Shown here one piece after another: positions 34,196 to 43,624 of a stretch of DNA of 64,000 nt. Numbering within the stretch: position 1 is the first letter of the stretch; each line of letters begins with the position of its first letter. A model generated the notes under the pieces. The model was not told the origin of the DNA. It ran no database searches and was given only the letters and a program-made list of their open reading frames with translations. Made by a program: the position numbers and the translations under genes. The DNA comes from Agrobacterium tumefaciens str. B6 (lineage in GTDB: Bacteria > Pseudomonadota > Alphaproteobacteria > Rhizobiales > Rhizobiaceae), in NCBI RefSeq assembly GCF_001541315.1, contig NZ_LMVK01000007.1:1-64000 (forward strand), written 5' to 3'.

Positions 34196-35746
34196 ATGGT
34201 GAAAACAATGACGGTGTCTTTCGACCCGAACCACGTCCCCCCGCCCTCGCCGCTTCATGCGCACCGGTGGATCATTCTCATTGCGGTCATGCTGGCATTT
34301 CTGCCTGTCGTTCTCGACATGACGATCCTGCATATCGCCGTGCCGTCGCTGACGCTTGCGCTGCAGGCATCGACCACACAGGTCCTGTGGATCATCGATA
34401 TCTATTCGCTGCTCATGGCCGGTTTGCTGGTGCCGATGGGCACCCTCGCCGACAGGATCGGCCACAGGAAAATGCTGCTGACGGGCCTGTTCGTTTTTGG
34501 CCTCGCCTCCGTCGTGGCGGCGTTTTCGCTTACGCCGTCGATGTTGATCGCCGGACGCATCCTGCTTGCATTTGGCGCGTCGATGATCATGCCCTGCGTG
34601 CTCGGCATCATCAGGCGCACATTCGAAGATCCGGGCGAGCGCGCCATGGCGCTCGGCCTTTGGGGAACGGTCGGCGCAGCGGGTGCGGCGGTCGGCCCGC
34701 TGGTGGGCGGCGCCCTTCTCGAGCATTTCTGGTGGGGATCGGTCTTCCTCATCAATGTTCCCGTGGTGCTTGTGATCATGCCGATCATCGCCTTCATCCT
34801 CCCGGAAAAGGAAATCCTCTCTCCGGGCAAATGGCAGATAAGCCAGGCCCTGCTTTTGATCGTGGGGATCATCGGACTGGTCTTTGCCGCCAAAACCGGT
34901 TTCAGCGGTAAAGAGCCGTTCGCAATCGTCGGACTGGCCCTTCTGATCGGCGCGACTGCCCTTGCAATCTTCGTTCGCAACCAGCTCTCCGTCGCAGAAC
35001 CCATGCTTGACGTGACGCTCTTTTCCCGCCCGGCCATCGTCACGGGTGTCGGCATGGCCGTCGTCACCGCCGGAGCGCTTGCGGGCGTCGAGCTTACGCT
35101 TGCGCAGGAGCTGCAGTTCGTCCTCGGCAAGTCGCCGCTGCAGGCCGGCCTCTTCATGCTGCCCATCATGGTCGCGGCGGCCGTTGGCGGCCCGGTTGCC
35201 GGCTTCCTGTCGAACCGTCTCGGCCTTCGGGCGGTTGCGAGCGCCTCGCTTCTTGTTGCAGCCGCCTGCCTTGTGACGCTGGCGCAGTCCGATTTCCATG
35301 ATCCGGGCCTCGCCGTGCCGGCATGCCTGACATTGCTCGGCCTATCCCTCAGCATCGGCCTGACCGCCTCGTCGATTGCCATCATGGGCGCAGTTGAGGC
35401 TGAAAAGGCGGGCGCTGCCGGCTCCCTGGAGGCAACGGGTTACGAACTCGGCGCGGGCCTCGGCATCACTTTCTTTGGCGTGGCGCTATCGGCGATCTAC
35501 ATGGGGGCGCTGGTGCTGCCGGCCGGCATTCCGCCACAACTGGCCGACGCGGCAAGCCACTCGATCGGCGATACCTACGTGTTGGCGGGAAAATTGCCGC
35601 AAGACCTCGCGGCAGCTCTGGTAACCGCCGGCAAGAGCGCCTTTTCACAGGCGCATGCGGTTCTGCTGACCGCGGCGGGAACCTTGATCGGTCTGCTTTC
35701 GGCAGCGGTCTTCTTTGCCCTGAAAAATGTGAAGGCGGGCCACTGA
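34196..35746 (+). CDS. MFS drug exporter, DHA2 family with 14 helices (SmvA/QacA-like)
   Basis: Inner-membrane proton antiporter of 516 aa, 14 predicted helices. Typical features are VVLDMTILHIAVPSL in TM1, LADRIGHRKMLLTG as loop 2-3 motif A, and WGTVGAAGAAVGPLVGGALL as motif C in TM5, which marks exporters. Starts at 34196 or 34208 are both possible; neither has a good ribosome site. It lies 152 bp after the kinase gene, and the gap holds repeats matching the two-component promoter. Quaternary ammonium compounds or dyes are the usual substrates of its relatives. Confidence 0.88.
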   Translation: MVKTMTVSFDPNHVPPPSPLHAHRWIILIAVMLAFLPVVLDMTILHIAVPSLTLALQASTTQVLWIIDIYSLLMAGLLVPMGTLADRIGHRKMLLTGLFVFGLASVVAAFSLTPSMLIAGRILLAFGASMIMPCVLGIIRRTFEDPGERAMALGLWGTVGAAGAAVGPLVGGALLEHFWWGSVFLINVPVVLVIMPIIAFILPEKEILSPGKWQISQALLLIVGIIGLVFAAKTGFSGKEPFAIVGLALLIGATALAIFVRNQLSVAEPMLDVTLFSRPAIVTGVGMAVVTAGALAGVELTLAQELQFVLGKSPLQAGLFMLPIMVAAAVGGPVAGFLSNRLGLRAVASASLLVAAACLVTLAQSDFHDPGLAVPACLTLLGLSLSIGLTASSIAIMGAVEAEKAGAAGSLEATGYELGAGLGITFFGVALSAIYMGALVLPAGIPPQLADAASHSIGDTYVLAGKLPQDLAAALVTAGKSAFSQAHAVLLTAAGTLIGLLSAAVFFALKNVKAGH

Positions 35747-35812
35747 GCCCGTCTTTTCATCATTCGCCAAAATCAATCGGGCCGAATGGACCTCGATCAA
35801 GGAGATATTGCG

Positions 35813-36385
35813 ATGTCACACATCATCAATGAGAGCCGAGCCGTAAAATATCCCCTGCCGATACGCTGTCTGCATTGGGTAAGGGCGGCGCTCATCATCG
35901 GGCTTATCGCATCCGGCTGGTACATGACGCGATTGCCGGAAAGCGACATGGCCACCGCCTCGATCTTTTATCCCAACCATAAACAGTTCGGCGTTCTGGT
36001 CTGGCTGCTTGCCCTCGTTCATCTGGCGCTTCGCTGGCGCTACAGGCAGATCATGCCTTCAGCGCCATCGGGTCTGGCGCCATGGGAGAGAATTCTCTCC
36101 CATGCGGTACACAAGCTCCTGATCCTGTTGACTTTCCTTGTGCCGCTGCTCGGATATTCGCTGTCCAGCAGTTTTTCCCAGAGCGACGGGGTACCGTTTT
36201 TCGTGATTTCACATCTGCCGGAGCTGCTCCCCAAAAACGACAGCGCCTTCGTGGTTTTCCAAACGCTGCATCGATACGGCGCTTACGCAATTCTGGTTCT
36301 GATCGGCCTTCACGTGTTGGGTGCTCTCAAACACAGGCTCATGGACAGACGCGGCCCGACCGATGTGCTTCCGCGCATGTTATGA
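35813..36385 (+). CDS. Cytochrome b561 family protein
   Basis: Di-haem membrane cytochrome of 190 aa with four helices. Candidate haem ligands are His in RCLHWVRA, HKQFGVLVW, HAVHKLLIL and LIGLHVLGAL. The start at 35813 has AAGGAG upstream (35798-35803), whereas a frame to 35786 does not. Such proteins pass electrons from quinol, or from superoxide in the CybB type, to acceptors. It is 66 bp downstream of the MFS gene and may be on the same transcript. Confidence 0.88.
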   Translation: MSHIINESRAVKYPLPIRCLHWVRAALIIGLIASGWYMTRLPESDMATASIFYPNHKQFGVLVWLLALVHLALRWRYRQIMPSAPSGLAPWERILSHAVHKLLILLTFLVPLLGYSLSSSFSQSDGVPFFVISHLPELLPKNDSAFVVFQTLHRYGAYAILVLIGLHVLGALKHRLMDRRGPTDVLPRML

Positions 36386-36407
36386 CGGGGCTTGACCGAT
36401 AAATCCC

Positions 36408-36433
36408 GGCAGCATCGGAAAACCGATGCTGCC
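36408..36433. terminator. Bidirectional hairpin terminator
   Basis: GGCAGCATCGG (36408-36418), an AAAA tetraloop and CCGATGCTGCC (36423-36433) form a perfect 11-bp stem in the 80-bp gap between the convergent cytochrome b561 and nucleobase permease genes. T-rich tails are short, but position and symmetry fit a shared terminator. Confidence 0.75.
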
Positions 36434-36465
36434 TCTCGATATGGTGGATGTTCAGGCGGCAGGCA

Positions 36466-37788
36466 TCACTTGCCCGACGCCGGCCTGCCAAGGCCCAGCA
36501 GGTGGTAAAAGGCAATCGCCCCAATTGTTGCCGTGCCGATACCATCAAGCGTGAAGCCGGCGACATTAAGCTTGAAGTTGCCCGCGCCCAATACCAGCGC
36601 AATACCCACGGTGATGAGGTTGCGGGGTTCGGAAAAATCGACCTTGTTTTCAACCCAGATCCGTCCGGCGGTCGCAGCGATGAGACCGAAGACCACGACA
36701 GAAAGGCCGCCGATGACCGGCCCCGGTATAGTCTGAATGAGCGCACCGAATTTCGGCGAGAAGCCGAGAATGATGGCGACCAGAGCAGCCACGATGAAGA
36801 CGAGCGTCGAGAAAATGCGGGTTATCGCCATGACGCCCATGTTTTCGGCATAGGTCGTCATGCCGGTTCCGCCGAAGGCGCCTGAAAACATCGTCGCAAT
36901 GCCGTCGCCGATAAAGGCGCGGCCGAGATAACGATCAAGGTTCTGCCCGGTCATCGCGCCTATCGCCTTGATATGTCCGAGATTTTCCGCCACCAGAATG
37001 ACGACGACCGGCGCGATCAGGGCAATCGCGGATCCTGAAAACACCGGTGCGGTGAATGTCGGCAATCCGAACCACGGTGCAGCCGCCACGCCCGAGAAGT
37101 CGACAGACTTGCCAAAGCCGAAGCCGTTGGCGAGCACGAGATAAGCGAGATAGGCAATCGCGCCGCCGAGAAGAATGGGCAAACGGCGCGCCATGCCGGG
37201 GGCATAGACAGCAATCGCACCGACCGATGTGACAGTCAGGATCGCAATCCAGCGCGACAGCTGGTCGCCATCGGGATTGCCGGGGCCGGAGCCGGAAGCG
37301 CTTGCGATCGCAATGGGGGCGAGAACGAGACCGATTGCTGCAACGATCGCGCCGGTCAGAACCGGCGGCATCAACTTTTCGATCCAGTTATGGCCAGCGA
37401 TCATGACGATGACGCCGATCAGCGCATAAAGCACACCGGCGGCGATGATTCCGCCGAGTGCCAGCGCGATATCAGGACTTGCCGCACCCGCGGCTGCACC
37501 CGTTGCCACAAGCACGGGCCCGATGAAGGCAAAGGAGGAGCCGAGATAGCTCGGCACACGACCGCCGACGGCAATGAAGAAAATGAGCGTCGAGATACCC
37601 GAAAACAGGATCGAGACATTCGGATCGAACCCCATGATCAGCGGCGCAAGAACCGTGGAACCGAACATCGCCACGACATGCTGAAGACCGAGCACCGCTG
37701 TCTGTCCCGCAGGCAGCCGCTCATCGGGCAGGATGCGCCCTTCGGTTTTCAGTCGCCAGCGCGGAAAATAACCACCGGTATCGCTCAT
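36466..37788 (-). CDS. Uracil/xanthine permease, NCS2 family
   Basis: Nucleobase:cation symporter of 440 aa with about 14 helices. The N-terminal LPAGQTAVLGLQHVVAMFGS and the TM3 segment YLGSSFAFIGPV are family signatures; TM8 to TM10 carry VILVAENLGHIKAIGAMTGQ with the Glu seen in UraA-type carriers, and FGGTGMTTYAENMGVMAIT follows. The start at 37788 is chosen for a G-rich site just upstream. Uracil is the likeliest substrate by resemblance. No pyrimidine genes are adjacent. Confidence 0.9.
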   Translation of the reverse strand: MSDTGGYFPRWRLKTEGRILPDERLPAGQTAVLGLQHVVAMFGSTVLAPLIMGFDPNVSILFSGISTLIFFIAVGGRVPSYLGSSFAFIGPVLVATGAAAGAASPDIALALGGIIAAGVLYALIGVIVMIAGHNWIEKLMPPVLTGAIVAAIGLVLAPIAIASASGSGPGNPDGDQLSRWIAILTVTSVGAIAVYAPGMARRLPILLGGAIAYLAYLVLANGFGFGKSVDFSGVAAAPWFGLPTFTAPVFSGSAIALIAPVVVILVAENLGHIKAIGAMTGQNLDRYLGRAFIGDGIATMFSGAFGGTGMTTYAENMGVMAITRIFSTLVFIVAALVAIILGFSPKFGALIQTIPGPVIGGLSVVVFGLIAATAGRIWVENKVDFSEPRNLITVGIALVLGAGNFKLNVAGFTLDGIGTATIGAIAFYHLLGLGRPASGK

Positions 37789-38133
37789 GTCGTCCCCCCA
37801 GGAAACAGCCGGCACGCGCTTCCCGGGCTTTCCCGTTTCAGTTCGTAGCCGCGCAGAGATTTGCTTTTATGATTTGCGCGTGTAACCGAGATCGAATCGG
37901 CAGCCGGCGCATCTTTTCTCCGTTAGCGCGATTAGATGTCGCTGTCATCGGGAATGGATTGTTTCCACCGGGATACATTTTTGAGGCGGATTGGCGGCGA
38001 AGTGTAGTCGTGAAGGTTGAAGCCGCGCCACCTTGCCTGCCCTGGCTTTCCTCGTGCCATAGCATCCCGTCGTTTTGACCCGAGGTTTCCTTTGGGGACC
38101 GCAACGCGACATTCGCGATACCATCCCAAATGA
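37789..38133. other. Intergenic region without a supported gene
   Basis: These 345 bases lie between the start of the nucleobase permease gene and the end of the next leftward MFS gene. Short frames on both strands (37869-38078 plus, 37932-38129 minus) have no ribosome site or family resemblance. It should hold the permease promoter. I see no convincing riboswitch or terminator. Confidence 0.5.
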
Positions 38134-39297
38134 TTATTCAGCCGGGGCTGGCTTCGCCCTCATACCGTTCAACCGCAGCAGGACCGCCAATGCCGCTGTG
38201 CTCATGATACCGAGCACGGCAAACACCGCGTGTGGGCCGATACTGCCCATCAACGCCGCCAGCACCGGCGGAGCCAGGGCGTTGATCAGGTTCATCGGCA
38301 GGGCGATGGTGGCCATTGCAGCCGCGTAATCAGACTTTTCGAAAAACACCAGCGGCATGGTCGCCCGCGCGACGGCAAAGGCGCCACTGCCGATACCGAA
38401 CAACGCAAGATAACCGCCCACAGACAGAAATCCCGCCCCTCCGAGCCAGATTGCGGTGAGGCCCATGGGGATCATCACCCCCGATATGACCGCCGTGGAC
38501 AGCCCATCCCATTTCTGTCCACCCGCAAGGTCAATGACGCGCCCTCCAACCTTGAAAACACCGAGCAGGGAGGCGACCGCAACGGCGCCGGCAAGCTCCA
38601 TTCCCATCGCCTGCAAAAGCTGTATGCCAAGAGCATCGACGCCGAAGGTGACAAAGCTGTTCAAGGCGATGGCGGTGACCAGAAAGATAAAAACCCGCCC
38701 TCTTCTCTCGCTGCCCGGTCTCGCCGTGGGCTGAGCCGCTCCATCGGTGACCGGCAGGCCAAAAAACACCAGCGGGCAGACAACCATGAGCATGATGCCG
38801 GCGTAAATGGAGACAGCGCCGCGCCATCCCAGCCCGTGATCGAGGAACGTGGTGATCGGCCAGAAGATACTGCCGGCCAGTCCGGTCACCAGCATCAGCG
38901 TTCCAATCAGGCTGCGCGCCCTGTCCGCTGCATATTCGGCAATATAGGCATAAGCAGACGTTGTGAGGAACATCGCGCCGGCAAGTCCCGTCAACGCCCA
39001 GCTCATCCAGAACATGGCGAGGTTCACAGACAGGGCGAGCAGGAACAGGCCCAATCCCATGATGCCGGCACCGGTCGCCATGACACGCCGCGTACCGAAC
39101 CGCCGGAACGCGCGACCCACCCAAGGCGCGGCAAGCCCCATTGCCGCGAACATGACAGAGGTTCCCACGAAAACCGATGGCAGGGAGGTCGCAAATTCTG
39201 TCGCGACCGGGCCGGCCAGGACGGGCAGGATGCCAACCGCACCCCAGCCGGTTATCTGGGTAAGAGCAATGAGAAGGAGGACGTAACGAGAGTGCAT
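38134..39297 (-). CDS. MFS transporter (12 helices)
   Basis: Inner-membrane carrier of 387 aa with 12 predicted helices and loop motif A as GRAFRRFGTRRVMATG. N-terminal LLLIALTQITGWGAVGILPV resembles MFS proteins of the CynX/YbfB-like group. A purine-rich AGGGTGG site precedes the ATG. The substrate cannot be assigned. It is 133 bp downstream of ampC's 3' end on the same strand and has no clear partner gene. Confidence 0.82.
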   Translation of the reverse strand: MHSRYVLLLIALTQITGWGAVGILPVLAGPVATEFATSLPSVFVGTSVMFAAMGLAAPWVGRAFRRFGTRRVMATGAGIMGLGLFLLALSVNLAMFWMSWALTGLAGAMFLTTSAYAYIAEYAADRARSLIGTLMLVTGLAGSIFWPITTFLDHGLGWRGAVSIYAGIMLMVVCPLVFFGLPVTDGAAQPTARPGSERRGRVFIFLVTAIALNSFVTFGVDALGIQLLQAMGMELAGAVAVASLLGVFKVGGRVIDLAGGQKWDGLSTAVISGVMIPMGLTAIWLGGAGFLSVGGYLALFGIGSGAFAVARATMPLVFFEKSDYAAAMATIALPMNLINALAPPVLAALMGSIGPHAVFAVLGIMSTAALAVLLRLNGMRAKPAPAE

Positions 39298-39430
39298 CGT
39301 CCACCCTTAGAACCGAAGCGTGATGGCCTGATGACGGCGCGGGCACCACCCGCCTCCGGGGTGACCGGTGCGAATGGCGCGAGGGTAACGAGTTCCCGCG
39401 TCGCAATGAGGAGCACCGAAATGCCGCTTC

Positions 39431-40588
39431 CTATTCCGCCTTTTCAAGCGCCGTCAGGATCTCATAGGCCGCGGAGACACGTTCCTCGTTGGGATAGTTT
39501 TTATTGGCCAGAATGACGATGCCCAATTTCTGTCTGGGGATGAACGCCACATAGGCGCCGAAACCATTGGTGGAGCCGGTCTTGTTGATGAAGACATCCT
39601 GACGCGGCTTCATCGGCGGAGAGATTTCAGAAGCCGGAACGGTCTTGAGCAACGCACCGGAATTCAGCTCTCGCAGCGTCTTAAGCGGCGTTGGATGGGC
39701 ATATTGCTCCCAGACCATATCCTGCGTCATGGCGTCGACGCTGAAATATCCCGTATGGGTGTTGGTGAGCGCCTGCTGGATTTTTCCGTCCAGCTTTTCA
39801 AGGCCCATATTGGCGTTGACGAAGCGGATCATGTCCTGCGCTGTCGATCTGACGCCGTAGGCCTCGGATGAAAGAATGGCGGGCGTCATGCGGGCTGGTT
39901 CGCCGGTTCGTTTATAACCCTGCGCGTAGTCACCCATCTTTGCCTTGGGCACCACGGTGAAGGTGTTCTTCAGGCCAAGCGCGGGGAACAGCGTGTCCTG
40001 CATGGCGCCATCAAAGCTCTGCCCCATGGCTTTTGCGGTGATGTATCCCAGCATTCCGATGCTGGGATTGGCGTAGCTTCGGTGCGTTCCGGGCTTGTAG
40101 GAGGGTTTCCAGGCCTTGAGATAGGCCAGCAACTGCTGTTCCGTCTTGATGTTGTCGGGCACCTGAATCGGAAAGCCGCCGGCAGTGTGGGTGCCGAGAT
40201 GCATCAGCGTGACATCGCCGAAAGGCTTGCCCTTCATGGAAGGAAGATAATCTTCGACCTTGCCGGAAAGCGAGAGCTGGCCGTTTATCTCGGCATAGGT
40301 GCTGAGCGTGACGGTGAATGTCTTGGAGATGGAGCCGAGTTCGAACAGCGTCTGCGGGGTCACGGGCTCATTCGTGCTTTTGGACATGACGCCATAGGTG
40401 AAGATGTGGCTCTGACCATCAACGCTGATACCAACGGCAAGACCGGGGATGCCGTTCTTCTCCATGACCGGCTTGATCGCGGCATCCGTTATCGCTTTCA
40501 GCCTCGTTTCATCGGCGGCAAAGGCCTCCGTGAACAGGCTCGTCGAGAGCAACGCAGCCAGTGCGATATGTCTGCGATTAAGTTTCAT
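39431..40588 (-). CDS. ampC: Class C beta-lactamase (AmpC)
   Basis: Periplasmic serine cephalosporinase of 385 aa. Signal peptide with cleavage near AFA-A (residue 24-25). The active site is complete: SISK with Ser86 and Lys89, the YAN motif at 172-174, and KTG at 336-338. The start at 40588 has GGAG about 10 nt upstream; a nearer ATG at 40597 is too close and longer frames are unsupported. It is divergent from an AmpR-type regulator, the standard inducible arrangement driven by peptidoglycan fragments. Confidence 0.96.
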   Translation of the reverse strand: MKLNRRHIALAALLSTSLFTEAFAADETRLKAITDAAIKPVMEKNGIPGLAVGISVDGQSHIFTYGVMSKSTNEPVTPQTLFELGSISKTFTVTLSTYAEINGQLSLSGKVEDYLPSMKGKPFGDVTLMHLGTHTAGGFPIQVPDNIKTEQQLLAYLKAWKPSYKPGTHRSYANPSIGMLGYITAKAMGQSFDGAMQDTLFPALGLKNTFTVVPKAKMGDYAQGYKRTGEPARMTPAILSSEAYGVRSTAQDMIRFVNANMGLEKLDGKIQQALTNTHTGYFSVDAMTQDMVWEQYAHPTPLKTLRELNSGALLKTVPASEISPPMKPRQDVFINKTGSTNGFGAYVAFIPRQKLGIVILANKNYPNEERVSAAYEILTALEKAE

Positions 40589-40625
40589 CTTTCGCATTCT
40601 CCAAAACCTTGAGTGGATTTTCGGC

Positions 40626-40678
40626 TTGTTCGCCATCCCCAGCGAAAAACGTTTAACCGCCCTACATTGCACGAACAA
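40626..40678. promoter_or_regulatory. Inverted repeats in the ampC-ampR intergenic region
   Basis: TTGTTCG (40626-40632) is mirrored by CGAACAA (40672-40678). Inside, TTCGC (40629-40633) and GCGAA (40642-40646) form a dyad containing a T-N11-A spacing (40629/40641), as LysR-type regulators prefer. The 133-bp region serves both divergent genes. Confidence 0.4.
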
Positions 40679-40721
40679 ATCATGATATCTCGGAAGAGAC
40701 ACAAGAAAATCTAGGTCTTGA

Positions 40722-41603
40722 ATGGTTCGGCAATTTCTTCCCCTGAACGGCTTGCGGGCCTTTGAAGCATCCGCCCGGCACCTGAGCTTCACCCGCGCGG
40801 CCATCGAACTGTGCGTGACGCAGGCGGCCGTGAGCCAGCAGGTGAAGGGGCTGGAAAAGCGGCTGGGGGTTGCGCTGTTTCAGCGGCTTCCACGCGGGCT
40901 GAAAATTACCGCCGAAGGTGAGGCCCTGCTGCCGACGGTGACCAGCTCCTTCGACCAGATGGCGACGACGCTCGACCGGATCGAGGCCGGACAGGTGCGC
41001 GAGCTGCTGTTTCTGGGTGTCGTGGGAACCTTTGCCGTGAGCTGGCTGCTGCCACGGCTGCAGGCGTTTCAAAAGCAGCATCCCTTCATCGATGTGCGGG
41101 TTTCCACCAATAACAACCGCGTCGATATGGCGGCGGAAGGGCTGGATTTCGCCATCCGTTTCGGCCAGGGCTCCTGGCACGGCACGGATGCCTTTCGACT
41201 ATTCGAGGCGCCTCTTTCCCCCCTCTGCACCCCGAAACTGGGGGAGACGCTGAAAACGCCCGCCGATCTGATGGAAGCGACGCTGCTGCGCAGCTACAGG
41301 GCCGATGAATGGAGCAACTGGTTTGCGGCCGCCGGCGTAACGCCTGCAGCACAGGTGAATGCAGGCATTGTTTTCGACACGTCTCTGGGCATGATGGAAG
41401 CCGCCCTGCAGGGGCTCGGCGTGGCGCTGGCGCCGCCATCGATGTTTTCGCGGCATCTCACCTCCGGTGCAATCATCCAGCCTTTTCCGGTTACCATTTC
41501 GCTCGGAAGCTATTGGCTGACCCGGCTGCAATCGAAACCGCCCACACCCGCCATGCAGGCCTTCTCCGACTGGATGTTCGAGACCATGGGCACCGCAGTA
41601 TGA
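40722..41603 (+). CDS. ampR: LysR-type regulator of beta-lactamase, AmpR
   Basis: Regulator of 293 aa. The HTH is at about 20-50 (LSFTRAAIELCVTQAAVSQQ). The effector domain contains LLRSYRADEWSNWF, NNNRVDMAAEGLDFAIRFG and the C-terminal ISLGSYWLTRLQSK, all of which match AmpR of Enterobacteria and Pseudomonas as I recall them. It senses muropeptides and switches ampC on. It is divergent from ampC and ends 3 nt from the opposing chrA gene. Confidence 0.95.
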   Translation: MVRQFLPLNGLRAFEASARHLSFTRAAIELCVTQAAVSQQVKGLEKRLGVALFQRLPRGLKITAEGEALLPTVTSSFDQMATTLDRIEAGQVRELLFLGVVGTFAVSWLLPRLQAFQKQHPFIDVRVSTNNNRVDMAAEGLDFAIRFGQGSWHGTDAFRLFEAPLSPLCTPKLGETLKTPADLMEATLLRSYRADEWSNWFAAAGVTPAAQVNAGIVFDTSLGMMEAALQGLGVALAPPSMFSRHLTSGAIIQPFPVTISLGSYWLTRLQSKPPTPAMQAFSDWMFETMGTAV

Positions 41604-41606
41604 CGA

Positions 41607-42836
41607 CTATATCAAGGCAAGTAGAACGCCGCCGGCCGCGCAGAGGACCACCACGGCCCATGGCGGCGTTTTCCAGATCGTCAACAGGATGAAGCCTGTC
41701 AGCGCCAGGGCGAAATCCTTCGGGGTGAAGATGGCGCTTGTCCAGACCGGATCATAAAGCGCTGCGCCGAGAATGCCGACGACGGCGGCATTTGCGCCAC
41801 GCATGGCAGCCTGCGCCAGAAGGTGCTTGCGGAACCCTTCCCAGAAGGGCAGCGCGCCGACGAGCAGCAGCATGCCGGGAAGGAAGATCGCAACAAGGGC
41901 GATCGCCGCGCCCGCAACACCGTTGGGCTGCGGCCCCACCACCGCACCGAGATAGGCGGCGAAGGTGAAGAGCGGGCCGGGCACGGCCTGGGTTGCGCCA
42001 TAACCCGCGATAAAGGCATCTTCCGTAACCCAGCCTGTGGCGACGACTTCGGATTGCAGCAGCGGGAGCACCACATGGCCGCCGCCGAAGACGAGCGCGC
42101 CTGCGCGATAAAAGGCGTCGAACAAGGAGAGGCCCTGTGAAGCTGCCGCCGCCGCAAGCAGCGGCAGGAGGGCGAGAAGCAGGGCGAAGGCGGCAAGCGC
42201 TACGTATCCGACGCTTTTGGGCACCCGGAAGGCGAGATGGGTGGCCTGCCCCGCGGCATCCGAACGACAGAAGACAAGCCCGGCAACGGCGCCAATGGCA
42301 AGCGCCAGAACCTGCCCGAAGGCGCCGGCGAGAAACACCACGCAGACGATGCCGGCCAGCGCGATGCTGGCGCGTTCACGATCCGGCGCGAGGCTTTTCG
42401 CCATGCCCCAGACCGCCTGCGCGACGACGGCGACGGCGACGATTTTCAGCCCATGCAGGAGGCCGGTGCCGACCGGCCCATCGATGGAGGCGGCGACCAT
42501 GGCGAAGAGAAGGAGGAGAATGGCGGATGGTAATGTGAATGCCGTCCAGGCCGCCAGCGCGCCGAGCGGACCTGCGCGCAGCAGCCCCAGCGCAAACCCC
42601 ACCTGGCTGGAGGCCGGGCCGGGCAGAAACTGGCACAGCGCCACAAGATCGGCGTAACCGGCCTCATCGATCCATTTGCGCCGCACGACCAGCTCATCGC
42701 GAAAATAACCGAGATGGGCGATGGGGCCGCCGAAAGAGGTGACGCCGAGCTTCAGGAAGGCCGCAAAAACCTCGCCGGGCGTGCCGTGTCTCTGGCTGCG
42801 CACTTCGGTCTCTATGGTTCGTGTTGACGATTTCAC
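41607..42836 (-). CDS. chrA: Chromate efflux transporter, CHR family
   Basis: Inner-membrane protein of 409 aa made of two homologous CHR halves. N-half signatures are LGVTSFGGPIAHLGYFRDEL and CQFLPGPASSQVGFALG; C-half signatures are GALVFGGGHVVLPLLQSEVV and GYGATQAVPGPLFTFAAYLG. The GTG at 42836 is preferred for GGGAG 7 nt upstream; an ATG at 42857 lacks a site. ChrA exports chromate, probably by a sulfate-like route. No chrB regulator is adjacent. Confidence 0.92.
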   Translation of the reverse strand: MKSSTRTIETEVRSQRHGTPGEVFAAFLKLGVTSFGGPIAHLGYFRDELVVRRKWIDEAGYADLVALCQFLPGPASSQVGFALGLLRAGPLGALAAWTAFTLPSAILLLLFAMVAASIDGPVGTGLLHGLKIVAVAVVAQAVWGMAKSLAPDRERASIALAGIVCVVFLAGAFGQVLALAIGAVAGLVFCRSDAAGQATHLAFRVPKSVGYVALAAFALLLALLPLLAAAAASQGLSLFDAFYRAGALVFGGGHVVLPLLQSEVVATGWVTEDAFIAGYGATQAVPGPLFTFAAYLGAVVGPQPNGVAGAAIALVAIFLPGMLLLVGALPFWEGFRKHLLAQAAMRGANAAVVGILGAALYDPVWTSAIFTPKDFALALTGFILLTIWKTPPWAVVVLCAAGGVLLALI

Positions 42837-42943
42837 GAAAGAACTCCCTGCGTGCAACGGCTATTCGTCAACACATATCGGCCTCAAGACGGTTTCGGTA
42901 TCAGACACCATTATGACAGGGATATGAAGGGGCTGGCGGCAGG

Positions 42944-42976
42944 GACGCCGGAAAGTTGCGAGAACTTTCCAGCGTC
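42944..42976 (-). terminator. Hairpin at the end of the four-gene orphan block
   Basis: GACGC-C-GGAAAGTT (42944-42957) pairs with AACTTTCC-A-GCGTC (42963-42976), 13 bp with one mismatch and a 5-nt loop. It lies 25 nt beyond the stop of the 160-aa gene at 43002 and is the likely end of that transcript. Confidence 0.6.
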
Positions 42977-43001
42977 GTCTGGCGATTATCCGACGAAGGG
43001 C

Positions 43002-43484
43002 CTATCGCTCGGTCGGCAATAAATCGGAGAAGTGCGAAATCCAGCCATTTTCATCCGTACCGCCGGAAAAACCCGTTGCCTCCCAGATGATGTGATGCCT
43101 GTTGCTGCCGTTGTGAATGGTCACCGCGGCGGCGATGGGGGTCGGCGACCGCCACGAAAAGTTGCGGTTCGGACCGGGCTCGATATGGCTGAGGGATTCA
43201 AGCTGGACATCATCGAGGAACAGCACCGTGCTCATCTGGGTCTCATAGAGGTTTTCCCATCGCGCCTGCGCCAGCGCATTTGCCGCTGCAACGAGAAGAT
43301 TGCTCTCGCCGACGGGATCGGCGAGGGCCGCCAGACGCCATGCCGCGAAGATATTGGTGATATCCCCCGTGCTGAGCCCGAGGCTCGACAGGAATTCGAT
43401 GGTCTGCGCATTGCCGAAAGCATCATAGCCCGCTTCACCAAAGGGCCGGATATGCTTGACCACGAAATTGCTGAGAATTGGCAT
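43002..43484 (-). CDS. Hypothetical 160-aa protein, last gene of the orphan block
   Basis: Not recognised. The start at 43484 has a strong AAGGAGAC site; a frame to 43589 lacks one. No signal peptide, membrane helix or cysteine. The first ~75 residues look helical (ITNIFAAWRLAALADPVG, LLVAAANALAQARWENLYE). The last ~80 look beta-rich with an IAAAVTIHNGSNRHHIIWEA strand-turn-strand. It is 140 bp after the papain-like gene on the same strand. It might be an immunity-like, inhibitor or cargo partner of that protein, or simply an unrelated small cytosolic protein; nothing in the sequence decides this. Confidence 0.7.
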   Translation of the reverse strand: MPILSNFVVKHIRPFGEAGYDAFGNAQTIEFLSSLGLSTGDITNIFAAWRLAALADPVGESNLLVAAANALAQARWENLYETQMSTVLFLDDVQLESLSHIEPGPNRNFSWRSPTPIAAAVTIHNGSNRHHIIWEATGFSGGTDENGWISHFSDLLPTER

Positions 43485-43624
43485 GTTTGTCTCCTTTTTT
43501 TGGACATGAGCCACCTGTTTCCGGACGTTGACGTGCGGGATCGCATGGTGGGATTCTGTGTTGATTGGGTGCCGGGATATCTCCGGCAATCGATGGGAAT
43601 GCGGTTAGTGTTCGGCTTGCCGGC

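Noticed and set aside
34172-35299. 375-aa minus-strand frame opposite the MFS gene
   Set aside because: Antisense shadow rich in Arg, His and Asp; the plus-strand gene has all DHA2 motifs.
38230-39516. 428-aa plus-strand frame opposite the MFS gene at 38134
   Set aside because: Strongly biased composition and fully antisense to a 12-helix transporter.
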